From Bacteroidales bacterium UBA1176 (GTDB lineage Bacteria > Bacteroidota > Bacteroidia > Bacteroidales > WCHB1-69), in the NCBI GenBank assembly GCA_002311645.1, contig DBYW01000035.1:1-12885 (forward strand): 12,885 nucleotides of DNA, written 5' to 3'. The translations under genes were made by a program, and so were the position numbers. The notes below the pieces were generated by a model. It worked only from the letters and a program-made list of their open reading frames with translations. It had not been told where the DNA came from and searched no databases. Below, piece by piece: positions 6,429 to 12,802 of this stretch; position 1 is the stretch's first letter; each line of letters opens with the position of its first letter.

Positions 6429-6917
6429 TTATTTTCTGATTAATACCTGAAAAAAGAGGTCATAGATATTCTTCTCGTCCTTGCGTACATATACACCATC
6501 CACTAACGACCACTCTTCGTCTTTTATTGTGGGGAAATAGACATCCGCCGTAAAATCGGACATAATGCGTGTGATATACAGTTTCTGGGCGAACGGCATA
6601 AACAGACGGTACATGGTAGCACCGCCCATCACGAAGGCTTCGTCCTCGTCCTTGACCATTTCCATAGCCCGTTCGATGGAGTGGACGGTCTCACAGTCGG
6701 GAAACTCAACATCCTCGAGCGTGACAACGATGTTGCGGCGGTTTGGCAGCGGTTTCTTGGGCAGCGACTCCCACGTGCGGTCGCCCATAATGACGGCATG
6801 GCCGGAGGTGATTTCCTTGAAATGCTTAAGGTCGATAGGGAGATGGCAGAGCAGCTGGTTTTGATAGCCAAGTTCATAGTTGTTGCCAATGGCGGCAATC
6901 ATGCTGAGGTTTTCCAT
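6429..6917 (-). CDS. folA: Dihydrofolate reductase
   Basis: A 162-residue DHFR reducing dihydrofolate to tetrahydrofolate with NADPH in the cytoplasm. Motifs: SMIAAIGNNYELGYQNQLL (5-23); LPIDLKHFK (26-34) with D29 at the position of the catalytic acid (E. coli Asp27); MGDRTWESLP (44-53); LPNRRNIVV with the substrate-binding Arg; the NADP-binding VMGGATMYRLF; and ITRI containing the conserved Thr. Length is standard. The residue two positions before the LP of the catalytic loop is Cys24, where E. coli has Trp22. It is first in an operon with the DUF4468-like and MbnP-like genes and divergent from smpB. ATG 6917 gives a normal N-terminus. Its -7 box is at 6938-6945. Confidence 0.96.
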   Translation of the reverse strand: MENLSMIAAIGNNYELGYQNQLLCHLPIDLKHFKEITSGHAVIMGDRTWESLPKKPLPNRRNIVVTLEDVEFPDCETVHSIERAMEMVKDEDEAFVMGGATMYRLFMPFAQKLYITRIMSDFTADVYFPTIKDEEWSLVDGVYVRKDEKNIYDLFFQVLIRK

Positions 6918-6936
6918 AGGAGTGGTTTTTATGGCG

Positions 6937-6965
6937 GCAAAAATACAAAAAAATCGTATTTTTGC
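6937..6965. promoter_or_regulatory. Divergent dfrA/smpB promoter region with paired -7 boxes
   Basis: A 10-bp perfect inverted repeat, GCAAAAATAC (6937-6946) and GTATTTTTGC (6956-6965), has a 9-base A-rich spacer. Each arm contains TATTTTTG, a TAnnTTTG -7 box: 6957-6964 on the plus strand for smpB (start 6981) and 6945-6938 on the minus strand for folA (start 6917). Expected transcript starts leave leaders of roughly 10-15 bases. The -33 region of each promoter would fall on the -7 box of the other, so the two could compete for RNA polymerase. No good -33 element is seen for either. Confidence 0.65.
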
Positions 6966-6980
6966 GGCCTCGGAACAACT

Positions 6981-7439
6981 ATGGGTAATAACAAGGAAAA
7001 CACGCAGATTGCCATCAAGAACCGTAAGGCGGAGTATCAGTATTTCCTGCTGACCTCCTTCACGGCGGGCATTGTGCTGACGGGCACCGAAATCAAGTCC
7101 ATCCGGGCGGGACGCGCCAACATTACGGATGCATACTGCTCATTCATCAACGGCGAACTGTGGGTGCACAACATGCACGTCAGCGAGTATGCCGCAGGCA
7201 GTTACAACAACCATTTGCCCAAACGTGACCGCAAACTGCTGCTCAACAAGAAGGAGATGCGCAAATTACTGATCAAGCTCAACGAGCGTGGTTTCACCAT
7301 CGTGCCCACCCTGCTCTGGATCAACGAGAACGGCTACGCCAAACTCGACATCTCCCTCGCCCGAGGCAAAAAACTCTACGACAAGCGCGAGAGCATCAAG
7401 GAAAAAGACGAACGCCGCCGCAAAATGCAAGAAGAATGA
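6981..7439 (+). CDS. smpB: SsrA-binding protein SmpB
   Basis: A 152-residue SmpB, the tmRNA partner in trans-translation rescue of stalled ribosomes. Visible family features: an N-terminal NRKAEYQYFL segment (14-23), TGTEIKSIRAGR (34-45), RDRKLLL (82-88), IVPTLLW (107-113), LARGKKLYDKRE (126-137), and a very basic and acidic C-terminal tail (138-152) that is threaded into the mRNA channel. The reading frame is open upstream to 6681, but the ATG at 6981 gives the usual SmpB length and lies directly behind the -7 box at 6957-6964, so I place the start there. The last codons overlap the next gene by ATGA. No tmRNA gene is seen in the window. Confidence 0.96.
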   Translation: MGNNKENTQIAIKNRKAEYQYFLLTSFTAGIVLTGTEIKSIRAGRANITDAYCSFINGELWVHNMHVSEYAAGSYNNHLPKRDRKLLLNKKEMRKLLIKLNERGFTIVPTLLWINENGYAKLDISLARGKKLYDKRESIKEKDERRRKMQEE

Positions 7440-7810
7440 ACCCGACCGACGACAACATGAACGAACTGCTGCCACTGCCCGACTCCTTTGACGACAAGGA
7501 CAAACTCTACTATAGCATCGGAGAGACGTCGAAAATGTTCGACTTGCCCGTCTCCACCCTCCGCTATTGGGAGAATGAGTTCGACATGATCAAACCGCGC
7601 AAGAACAAGAAAGGCGACCGTTTCTTCTCCAAGAACGACATTTCCATCATCCGCACCATCCACTACCTCACCAAAGTCAAGGGTTATACCCTGAAGGGCG
7701 CAAAGGAGGCCTTGAAGTCCAATTTTGTGCAGGAGGCCGAAAACGCAGCCATTATCGAGTCATTGACCAAGATCAAGAATATGCTGTTGCAAATCCGGGA
7801 CAATCTGTAA
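7436..7810 (+). CDS. Small MerR-type HTH regulator
   Basis: A 124-residue protein with a winged-helix MerR DNA-binding domain: YSIGETSKMFDLPVSTLRYWENEF (26-49) is the HTH with the typical SxxRYWE ending; a GDRFFSKNDISIIRTIHYL wing and helix (60-78) follows, then GYTLKGAKEAL (83-93). The C-terminal part (about 95-124) is a short coiled-coil-like helix for dimerisation with no room for an effector domain, as in the MerR-like proteins widespread in Bacteroidota. The start overlaps the smpB stop in an ATGA, implying translational coupling; an in-frame Met at 7457 is an alternative. Target genes are unknown. The stop codon lies in the stem of a downstream hairpin. Confidence 0.9.
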   Translation: MNPTDDNMNELLPLPDSFDDKDKLYYSIGETSKMFDLPVSTLRYWENEFDMIKPRKNKKGDRFFSKNDISIIRTIHYLTKVKGYTLKGAKEALKSNFVQEAENAAIIESLTKIKNMLLQIRDNL

Positions 7811-7857
7811 TTGCCAAACTGCGGAAGCAGCACGTTGGCAATTATTCTTACTATTTT
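7808..7857 (+). terminator. Hairpin at the end of smpB-merR, terminator-like
   Basis: A perfect 10-bp stem (7808-7817 with 7835-7844) includes the MerR stop codon. The loop holds a smaller stem, CTGC-GGAA-GCAG (7819-7830), with a GNRA-type loop. The following tract (7845-7857) is T-rich but interrupted, so this is a weaker terminator than the one at 2410. Confidence 0.6.
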
Positions 7858-7870
7858 GGGGAATTATATA

Positions 7871-7905
7871 CCTGATGGCATAAATCAGGGGCTTCATTTT
7901 TTTTT
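7871..7905 (+). terminator. Possible second terminator: short hairpin plus T9
   Basis: A 6-bp stem CCTGAT/ATCAGG (7871-7876 with 7884-7889) with a 7-base loop is followed, after a seven-base spacer, by nine T residues (7897-7905). The spacer is longer than ideal. It may back up the imperfect hairpin just upstream. Confidence 0.42.
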
Positions 7906-7940
7906 GGGGCGTGCCGGCGCGGCGGCGGAAAATCACATTC

Positions 7941-7974
7941 GTTCCGTAGAGACGCAATGCATTGCGTCTCTACG
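7941..7974. repeat. REP-like palindrome, copy 1
   Basis: A perfect 30-bp palindrome (7945-7974) has 15-base arms, the left being CGTAGAGACGCAATG. The preceding GTTC (7941-7944) is shared with copy 2 at 12803-12835. The outer arms GTAGAGACGC/GCGTCTCTAC are identical in both copies, while the centre differs in a base-paired way. Confidence 0.85.
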
Positions 7975-8027
7975 ATCACGCATATAACCAGATATTTCCG
8001 CTGCCGCGCCGTCGGGCTTTCCGTTCC

Positions 8028-8125
8028 AATGATTTTGGCTTAGTGCCCACCATCATTCCGCCGCTGACGATAGGAGGTGGCGGAATCTCAGACTGGCGAC
8101 AGCACTCATTCTCGCCAAAATCATT
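8028..8125. repeat. Nested inverted repeats, possible structured element
   Basis: Three pairs of arms nest co-linearly: AATGATTTTGGC (8028-8039) with GCCAAAATCATT (8114-8125), AGTGC (8042-8046) with GCACT (8102-8106), and ATTCCGCC (8055-8062) with GGCGGAAT (8079-8086). Unpaired bases between them are asymmetric, so it would fold as a long hairpin with internal loops. It is either a structured RNA or a decayed palindromic element. Confidence 0.5.
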
Positions 8126-8263
8126 TCCACTTCAATCCCTCACGCATACTCGTCGAACACTACTCCTGTTTCGCGGCGAACTGCGCTTAACCTCGTCTCA
8201 TGGTTCTCCCGCGCCGCAATTTTCCCACGCACCGTCCCCCCCAGGGGTTGCAGCGCATCCCGT

Positions 8264-8291
8264 CACCACACTTGCTGCGCTTCGTGTGGTG
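8264..8291. repeat. Inverted repeat CACCACAC/GTGTGGTG
   Basis: Perfect 8-bp arms (8264-8271 and 8284-8291) flank a 12-base loop. A competing pairing GCAGC (8250-8254) with GCTGC (8274-8278) overlaps the loop. No T-run follows, so it is not a terminator. Confidence 0.45.
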
Positions 8292-8351
8292 TTACAAAAA
8301 GGAAGGTCCCTTCGAAGCCGATCCCATTAAATTGTCTTTGCCCCTTCAGAC

Positions 8352-8401
8352 GTGTTCCGAAGGAACACCCTTCTCTGTAACCCCACACGGCCGTGTGGGG
8401 T
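8352..8401. repeat. Two adjacent dyads: 7-bp hairpin and 22-bp perfect palindrome
   Basis: GTGTTCC (8352-8358) and GGAACAC (8362-8368) pair around GAA. Eleven bases on, 8380-8401 is a perfect 22-bp palindrome with arms ACCCCACACGG and CCGTGTGGGGT. Neither has a following T-run on either strand. The tight spacing suggests one composite element. Confidence 0.7.
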
Positions 8402-8633
8402 GGGAAAACGGCACAGACACCCCCTCGCGGCGCGGGAGTCGGCATCCAAGATGCATGAAACTTGCTCGCCACGAAAGGGAGGCGTTGGAAAAATGTGGTG
8501 TTTATCCCGGCCTGGTGCCGCCATCTATATAACCACCCTATTTTGTTCCCAATTTTTGTAGCATTTTTTCAATTCCCCGCATCTATCCATTGAATAGTCA
8601 TCCAAAAAAAAAAACGTTTTTGCAATTTTATTA

Positions 8634-8662
8634 TTGAACATTCATGTTTTTTATTAAATTTG
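8634..8662 (+). promoter_or_regulatory. Promoter of the T9SS-exported multidomain protein gene
   Basis: TAAATTTG (8655-8662) fits the TAnnTTTG -7 consensus. A TTG at 8634-8636 lies 18 bases upstream, the expected -33 position. The start codon at 8690 is 27 bases after the -7 box. This is the best two-part promoter match in the window, in an AT-rich stretch. Confidence 0.78.
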
Positions 8663-8689
8663 CAACGGATTTTGCCAACACAATTTACC

Positions 8690-11524
8690 ATGAAAAAAAT
8701 AACTTTAATCCTGATGCTGTTAGAGGGTCTGTTGCCGTCTCTGTTGGCGCAATCCACCGTATTGATGGGCTCTCAAAGCACCGTCAACAACTGTGGTTTT
8801 ATCATCTATGACGATGGCGGCCAAAGCGGCGACTATGCTGCAAATGTGGACCAAATATTGACCATCTACTCCAATGACCCGAGCAACGGCTGTGTGATGG
8901 TGGAAGTCCAGAACCTTGACATTGACCCTACGGACACATTGATTTTCTACGATGGTGTGGGCATTAGCGGCACGGAGCTGCACCGCATCAACAACAGCAA
9001 CTACGACCCGACGGCCACATTCCGCTATGCGGCCACCATCCAAAACAACACAGGCGCGCTGACCGTGCGGTTTATTTCCGACGCGGCGGGCAGCGGTGCT
9101 GGATTCACACTTTTCGCCTCCTGCATGGCGCCCTGCCAGCGCGTTGAAATCCATCTTGACACGCTCCAATCCTCTCACGTACCGCATATCGACCCTGACG
9201 ACGGCTACTATTACGTTAACGTGTGTCCCTACGACACCGTCCATTTCGTGGCATATTGTGACTATCCCGACAACAACTTCAGCTACCCGCAAAGCCATGC
9301 GCTCACCACTTTCAAGTGGGACTTCGACCTGTCGGAGGTGGACTCGCTGGGACTCGATGCCGTGGACCATTACTTCACGCCCGGCCGCGGCTACGACGTG
9401 GCCATCTCCGCTGTTGATTCGGCGCACTGCCCTTCCCTTATACCCGTGACGTTCCGTGTACGAACCTCCAAGAACCCCATCCGCGATGTGGCACAGTTGC
9501 CGCCCATCTGCGCCGGCCAGCAACTTGACCTCAGCGTCGGATACGACCATCTCTCCAGCGTCCAGCTTGACTCGATCGGCAGTGAGCAGATCACCTCTTT
9601 AGGCGTCACGGACACGGTGTTCCTGCCCGACGGCATCAACTGTCCGCCCTACGGCCTCTACTACCGTTCCTACGTCAACTTCACCGCCTTTGCGCCCAAC
9701 GCCACCATCACCTCCGCCAACGACATCCTGTATGTGCGCCTCAAGATTGAGCACTCCGCCATTGAGGACATCCGCATCAAGCTCTACTGCCCCAACACCA
9801 GTTCCGTACGCATCGTGCCCGACTATCAGAACGACGGCTGGGGCGGCGTGACCCACAACTTCCGCACCAACCTCGGACTGGCCAACCGCCTGCAGGAGGT
9901 CACCACTTGCGACGCCTCGCAAAACCCCATGGGCGTTGCCTGGAACTACGTCTGGTCCAACAACACAACGCTTGGCTATCAATACGCAAACTCACCTTAT
10001 GGCTACTGCTTCGAGCCCCAGAACGTGCACGTTACAGCCAATCCCTATTGGGATAACAGCAATGGCCTCGGCATGTACTCCTACGTCATCGACTCCACCG
10101 ACGTGGCCAATATGACACAGGTCTATCACCCCAGCCAGAGCTTCAGCAACCTCGTGGGATGCCCACTTAACGGCTCCTGGTTTATCGAAGTACAGGACCT
10201 TTGGACCAACGACAACGGATACATTCATGAGTGGGAGATGGCTCTCGACCCGCATCTGCTGCCCCAGAACTGGTCGTACACCGTCAACGTGGACACCACC
10301 TACCTCGTCGGTCCCGGCTCCAACGGCATGTATGTGATCCCAGACACGGCTGGCACTCTCTATTACACAGCATACGTCGTTGACGAATATGGTTGCTCCT
10401 ACGACACCATCGTACCCCTCACGGTGGTCCCCTCCCCGCATCCCGAACTCGGAGAGGACTTCAGCCTATGTCATGGTGAGATGGTCGAATTGGATGTGGA
10501 CTACACCGCTCCTGGCACGAGCTATTTGTGGAGTACTGGCGACGAAACCGAGAGTATCTTTGTCCTGTCTGAAGGCACTTATTATGTAAACATCATCACC
10601 ACCGACGACTCGGCAGGACTTTCGTGCTTCGGCAGCGACACCATCCATATCTCTTCACTACCCAATCCCAATGCGAACTTTGCCCTCTCCGACACCTCCG
10701 GCTGCGCTCCATTGGTGATACGCACCACAAACCTGACCTCGCCCGCCGACCTGGATTGTGAATACTCCTGGATGATTTTGCGCGAAAACGGCACATTGGC
10801 GTACGCCTCGCTGCTGGAATCGCCCGCTTTTGAAATCGACGAGCCCGGCACCTATTCTGTCGCACTGTGGGCTACCTCCGCCGATGGATGCCGCGACTCC
10901 ATCTTCAAATGGAATCACATCCATGTACACCCACAGCCCGTTGCAGAATTCACTGCCACCCCGGAAGTCTCCCTGTTTCAGGAAACCCATGGTACCATCG
11001 AGTTTCAAAGCTATACTGACCAAAACATTCTCGACAATACCGGCACCACACTTCTATGGGACTTTGGTGACGGGAATACAGATTCCACGGAAACTTCCCC
11101 CACGCACACCTACGCTTCCTGGGGTGACTACAACGTAACGCTTTCCATCAACAGCGGATTCGGTTGCACCAGTGAAATCACGCACACTGTAATCATCGAA
11201 GACGACCTTGTTTTTCCGAATGTCATCACCCCGAACGGCGATAACTTGAACGATGTCTTCGCCATTGAGAACCTCAACACCAACATCAACATGGAAGACC
11301 CCGACCGATATCGGAACAACGAGCTGCTTGTTTACGACCGTTGGGGAAAATTGGTATATAAGGCCAAGAACTACGATACGGTGTCCAAAGACGGGCAAAT
11401 TATCAGAGGATCACAATGCTTCGATGCCTCTGGCTTGTCCGATGGCGTTTACTACTATTCTTTCCATTACAAAGGGAAAGCCAAGGTGGTGGAATACAAC
11501 GGCTCCTTGACTGTCATCCGTTAA
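8690..11524 (+). CDS. Large secreted CUB/PKD/P-domain-like protein with T9SS type-B sorting domain
   Basis: A 944-residue exported protein. Order: signal peptide (about 1-21, ending LLAQ); CUB-like domain (about 22-145; YDDGG near 40, DTLIFYDG 82-89, TVRFISD 125-131); PKD-like domain (about 180-258; WDFD 210-213, HYFTPGRGYDVAISA); a proprotein-convertase P-domain-like region (about 320-520; LKIEHSAIEDIRIKLYCP, ending GSWFIEVQDLWTNDNGYIHEWEMAL); further Ig/PKD-like segments (about 525-745); a clear PKD domain (745-836; WDFGDG 790-795, HTYASWGDYNVTLSI); and a C-terminal gliding-motility-associated/T9SS type-B domain (842-944; VFPNVITPNGDNLNDVF, YDRWGKLVY, LSDGVYYYSF). It should be released or attached at the cell surface through T9SS. 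No protease or glycosidase motif is seen, so adhesion is a guess. ATG 8690 is chosen because an upstream in-frame TTG (8660) lies inside the -7 box. Confidence 0.9.
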   Translation: MKKITLILMLLEGLLPSLLAQSTVLMGSQSTVNNCGFIIYDDGGQSGDYAANVDQILTIYSNDPSNGCVMVEVQNLDIDPTDTLIFYDGVGISGTELHRINNSNYDPTATFRYAATIQNNTGALTVRFISDAAGSGAGFTLFASCMAPCQRVEIHLDTLQSSHVPHIDPDDGYYYVNVCPYDTVHFVAYCDYPDNNFSYPQSHALTTFKWDFDLSEVDSLGLDAVDHYFTPGRGYDVAISAVDSAHCPSLIPVTFRVRTSKNPIRDVAQLPPICAGQQLDLSVGYDHLSSVQLDSIGSEQITSLGVTDTVFLPDGINCPPYGLYYRSYVNFTAFAPNATITSANDILYVRLKIEHSAIEDIRIKLYCPNTSSVRIVPDYQNDGWGGVTHNFRTNLGLANRLQEVTTCDASQNPMGVAWNYVWSNNTTLGYQYANSPYGYCFEPQNVHVTANPYWDNSNGLGMYSYVIDSTDVANMTQVYHPSQSFSNLVGCPLNGSWFIEVQDLWTNDNGYIHEWEMALDPHLLPQNWSYTVNVDTTYLVGPGSNGMYVIPDTAGTLYYTAYVVDEYGCSYDTIVPLTVVPSPHPELGEDFSLCHGEMVELDVDYTAPGTSYLWSTGDETESIFVLSEGTYYVNIITTDDSAGLSCFGSDTIHISSLPNPNANFALSDTSGCAPLVIRTTNLTSPADLDCEYSWMILRENGTLAYASLLESPAFEIDEPGTYSVALWATSADGCRDSIFKWNHIHVHPQPVAEFTATPEVSLFQETHGTIEFQSYTDQNILDNTGTTLLWDFGDGNTDSTETSPTHTYASWGDYNVTLSINSGFGCTSEITHTVIIEDDLVFPNVITPNGDNLNDVFAIENLNTNINMEDPDRYRNNELLVYDRWGKLVYKAKNYDTVSKDGQIIRGSQCFDASGLSDGVYYYSFHYKGKAKVVEYNGSLTVIR

Positions 11525-12685
11525 TTAGTGGAATAACTGCTCCAAACGGTCAGTAGCCGCTTTCCAATCGTACTTTCCGTGCACATATTGGTTTCCTCTT
11601 TCCGAGAGCTTTCGATAGTAGTCAGCATCCTGAAGCAAACGGGCAATAGTTTCTATATACTCCTCAGTGGTATGGCAGGTCACGACCGCACCTGCAGATT
11701 CAGCGTTTTCCAACGGCTTGCCGGCCAAAGGCGAAGTGACGCACGGCAACTGCATACTCATGGCCTCAAGCAGCTTGTTTTGCAAACCCGTGCCCATGCG
11801 CATCGGGGCCACAAAAACGCGCGCCATGGCATACCAGTCGCGCATGGAGTCCACCCAGCCGGTGACAGTCACGCCATCGGCACGGAGTGCCTGCACCCGA
11901 GGAGCGGGAGAAGCGCCACAAAGCACCAATTTCAGCCCGGGGAAACGCGCACGCAACGAGGGAAAAATCTCTTTCGCCAAGTACTCAGCAGCATCCACGT
12001 TGGGCGCATACCCCATGTTGCCGGAGAAAATGATGTCGCAACTTTTCTGCTCACCCTGATACTGGAACTGTCCAAAATCCACCCCGTTGTGAACCACCAC
12101 GATTTCGTCGCGTTTCGGATGCGGAATGAGGTCACGATCCACCTCCGTGATGATGGTGCGGGCATCAAACTTGTCGAAAACCGCCGCCTCATAACGCGCC
12201 ACGCGCCGGTATTCCATCTTGAAAAAAGGCTTCATCAGGAAGTTTGCATTTTCATACCGACGCCACATGCCCTTGGAAAACACATCCTGATAATCCAATA
12301 TTTTGTGAATCGGCACATCCTTCACATATTCGACCATGCGGATAAGCTGGCAGTAGACACGATCGGGCTTTTCGTCACGAACGATGCGTTCAATGGCTCG
12401 ATGGTTCTTTTTGCTGTAAAAATAACCACACTGCAACGGCAGCCCTTTGAAAAAAGCTCGGCCTACATTCCACGCTTTTTGCAGAAAACCTTGCCGCAAC
12501 AGGTGAATTTTCTTGCAAAAAGGTCGTATTTGCCGCAATTCCTCCTCCTCCACTTCCTTGTCATGCAGCGCAGCAAGCACAATCTCATGTTTTTCAGAGA
12601 GACAGCGGATTTGGTGGTACGCACGCAACTTGTCCCCCTTTTCAAGAGGATACGGGAAACGCGAAAGTACCACTAATATCTTCAT
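11525..12685 (-). CDS. Glycosyltransferase, GT-B fold, family-4 type
   Basis: A 386-residue cytoplasmic or membrane-associated glycosyltransferase. The N-terminal domain opens LSRFPYPLEKGDKLRAYHQI (7-26), the form seen in the sugar transferases associated with PEP-CTERM/EpsH1 loci (TIGR03087-like) and in related Bacteroidota enzymes. The C-terminal Rossmann domain holds IIFSGNMGYAPNVDAAEYL (218-236), LVLCGASPAPRVQAL (253-267), TGWVDSMRDWYAMARVFVAPMRMGTGLQNKLLEAMSM (275-311) and P-C-V-T at 314-317, covering the nucleotide-sugar binding region with the conserved Glu of the KLLEAM motif. Donor and acceptor cannot be told. It stands alone, not in an exopolysaccharide cluster within this window. 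It is convergent with the T9SS protein gene, the stop codons abutting. ATG 12685 lies 23 bases after a -7 box on the minus strand. Confidence 0.92.
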   Translation of the reverse strand: MKILVVLSRFPYPLEKGDKLRAYHQIRCLSEKHEIVLAALHDKEVEEEELRQIRPFCKKIHLLRQGFLQKAWNVGRAFFKGLPLQCGYFYSKKNHRAIERIVRDEKPDRVYCQLIRMVEYVKDVPIHKILDYQDVFSKGMWRRYENANFLMKPFFKMEYRRVARYEAAVFDKFDARTIITEVDRDLIPHPKRDEIVVVHNGVDFGQFQYQGEQKSCDIIFSGNMGYAPNVDAAEYLAKEIFPSLRARFPGLKLVLCGASPAPRVQALRADGVTVTGWVDSMRDWYAMARVFVAPMRMGTGLQNKLLEAMSMQLPCVTSPLAGKPLENAESAGAVVTCHTTEEYIETIARLLQDADYYRKLSERGNQYVHGKYDWKAATDRLEQLFH

Positions 12686-12708
12686 TTCGGCAAGTTTATT
12701 TCAGAGTG

Positions 12709-12716
12709 CAAAGATA
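12709..12716 (-). promoter_or_regulatory. -7 box of the glycosyltransferase gene
   Basis: On the minus strand this reads TATCTTTG, a match to TAnnTTTG, 23 bases before the start codon at 12685. No clear -33 element is seen at the expected place. Confidence 0.6.
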
Positions 12717-12740
12717 CAATTTTTAGTGAACAGTGGATAG

Positions 12741-12789
12741 AAAAACGCCGCCGTGAATCCGCGCCAAAGCGCATTTCCACAGCGGCATT
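12741..12789 (-). terminator. Long hairpin terminator on the minus strand
   Basis: On the minus strand, 12789-12769 pairs with 12764-12744 over 21 positions around a TTTG loop, with two mismatches and several G-U pairs. It is followed by T5 (12745-12741). The G-U pairs become C-A mismatches on the plus strand, so the functional transcript is the minus one. It would end the gene whose 3' end may lie at 12853. Confidence 0.75.
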
Positions 12790-12802
12790 CCCTGTATTAA
12801 CG

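Larger units (their letters stand above)
7811..8689. other. Gene-free, dyad-rich intergenic island (about 880 bases)
   Basis: No convincing gene is seen here. The open frames have low-complexity, Pro/Arg/Ser-rich translations, lack family motifs, and overlap each other on both strands. The stretch instead holds many inverted repeats: hairpins at 7808-7844 and 7871-7889, a 30-bp palindrome at 7945-7974, nested arms across 8028-8125, CACCACAC/GTGTGGTG at 8264-8291, GTGTTCC/GGAACAC at 8352-8368, a 22-bp palindrome at 8380-8401, and GCATC/GATGC at 8442-8454. The last 150 bases are AT-rich and carry the promoter of the next gene. This looks like a collection of REP-like elements or a structured RNA. 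Confidence 0.6.

Noticed and set aside
6681..6980. Upstream extension of the smpB reading frame
   Set aside because: It runs antisense through folA; the ATG at 6981 gives the normal SmpB length and follows the -7 box directly.
7962..8330. Open frame of 122 codons on the plus strand in the intergenic island
   Set aside because: It starts at a TTG inside the 30-bp palindrome, its translation is low-complexity and shows no domain, and it overlaps several dyads and another equally poor frame.
7941..8454. CRISPR-like array formed by the repeated dyads
   Set aside because: The dyads differ in sequence and spacing; there are no repeated direct units with regular spacers and no cas genes.
8200..8532. 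Open frame of 110 codons on the plus strand, with overlapping minus-strand frames at 8263-8472 and 8327-8524
   Set aside because: Several frames on both strands are open because of GC-rich palindromic sequence; none has a promoter, a plausible start region or recognisable motifs.
8660..8689. TTG start 30 bases upstream of the T9SS protein
   Set aside because: The TTG is part of the -7 box TAAATTTG, and starting there would put ten residues before the signal peptide.
11579..12676. Open frame of 365 codons antisense to the glycosyltransferase gene
   Set aside because: The minus-strand frame has clear glycosyltransferase motifs and a promoter box; the antisense product has no recognisable domain.
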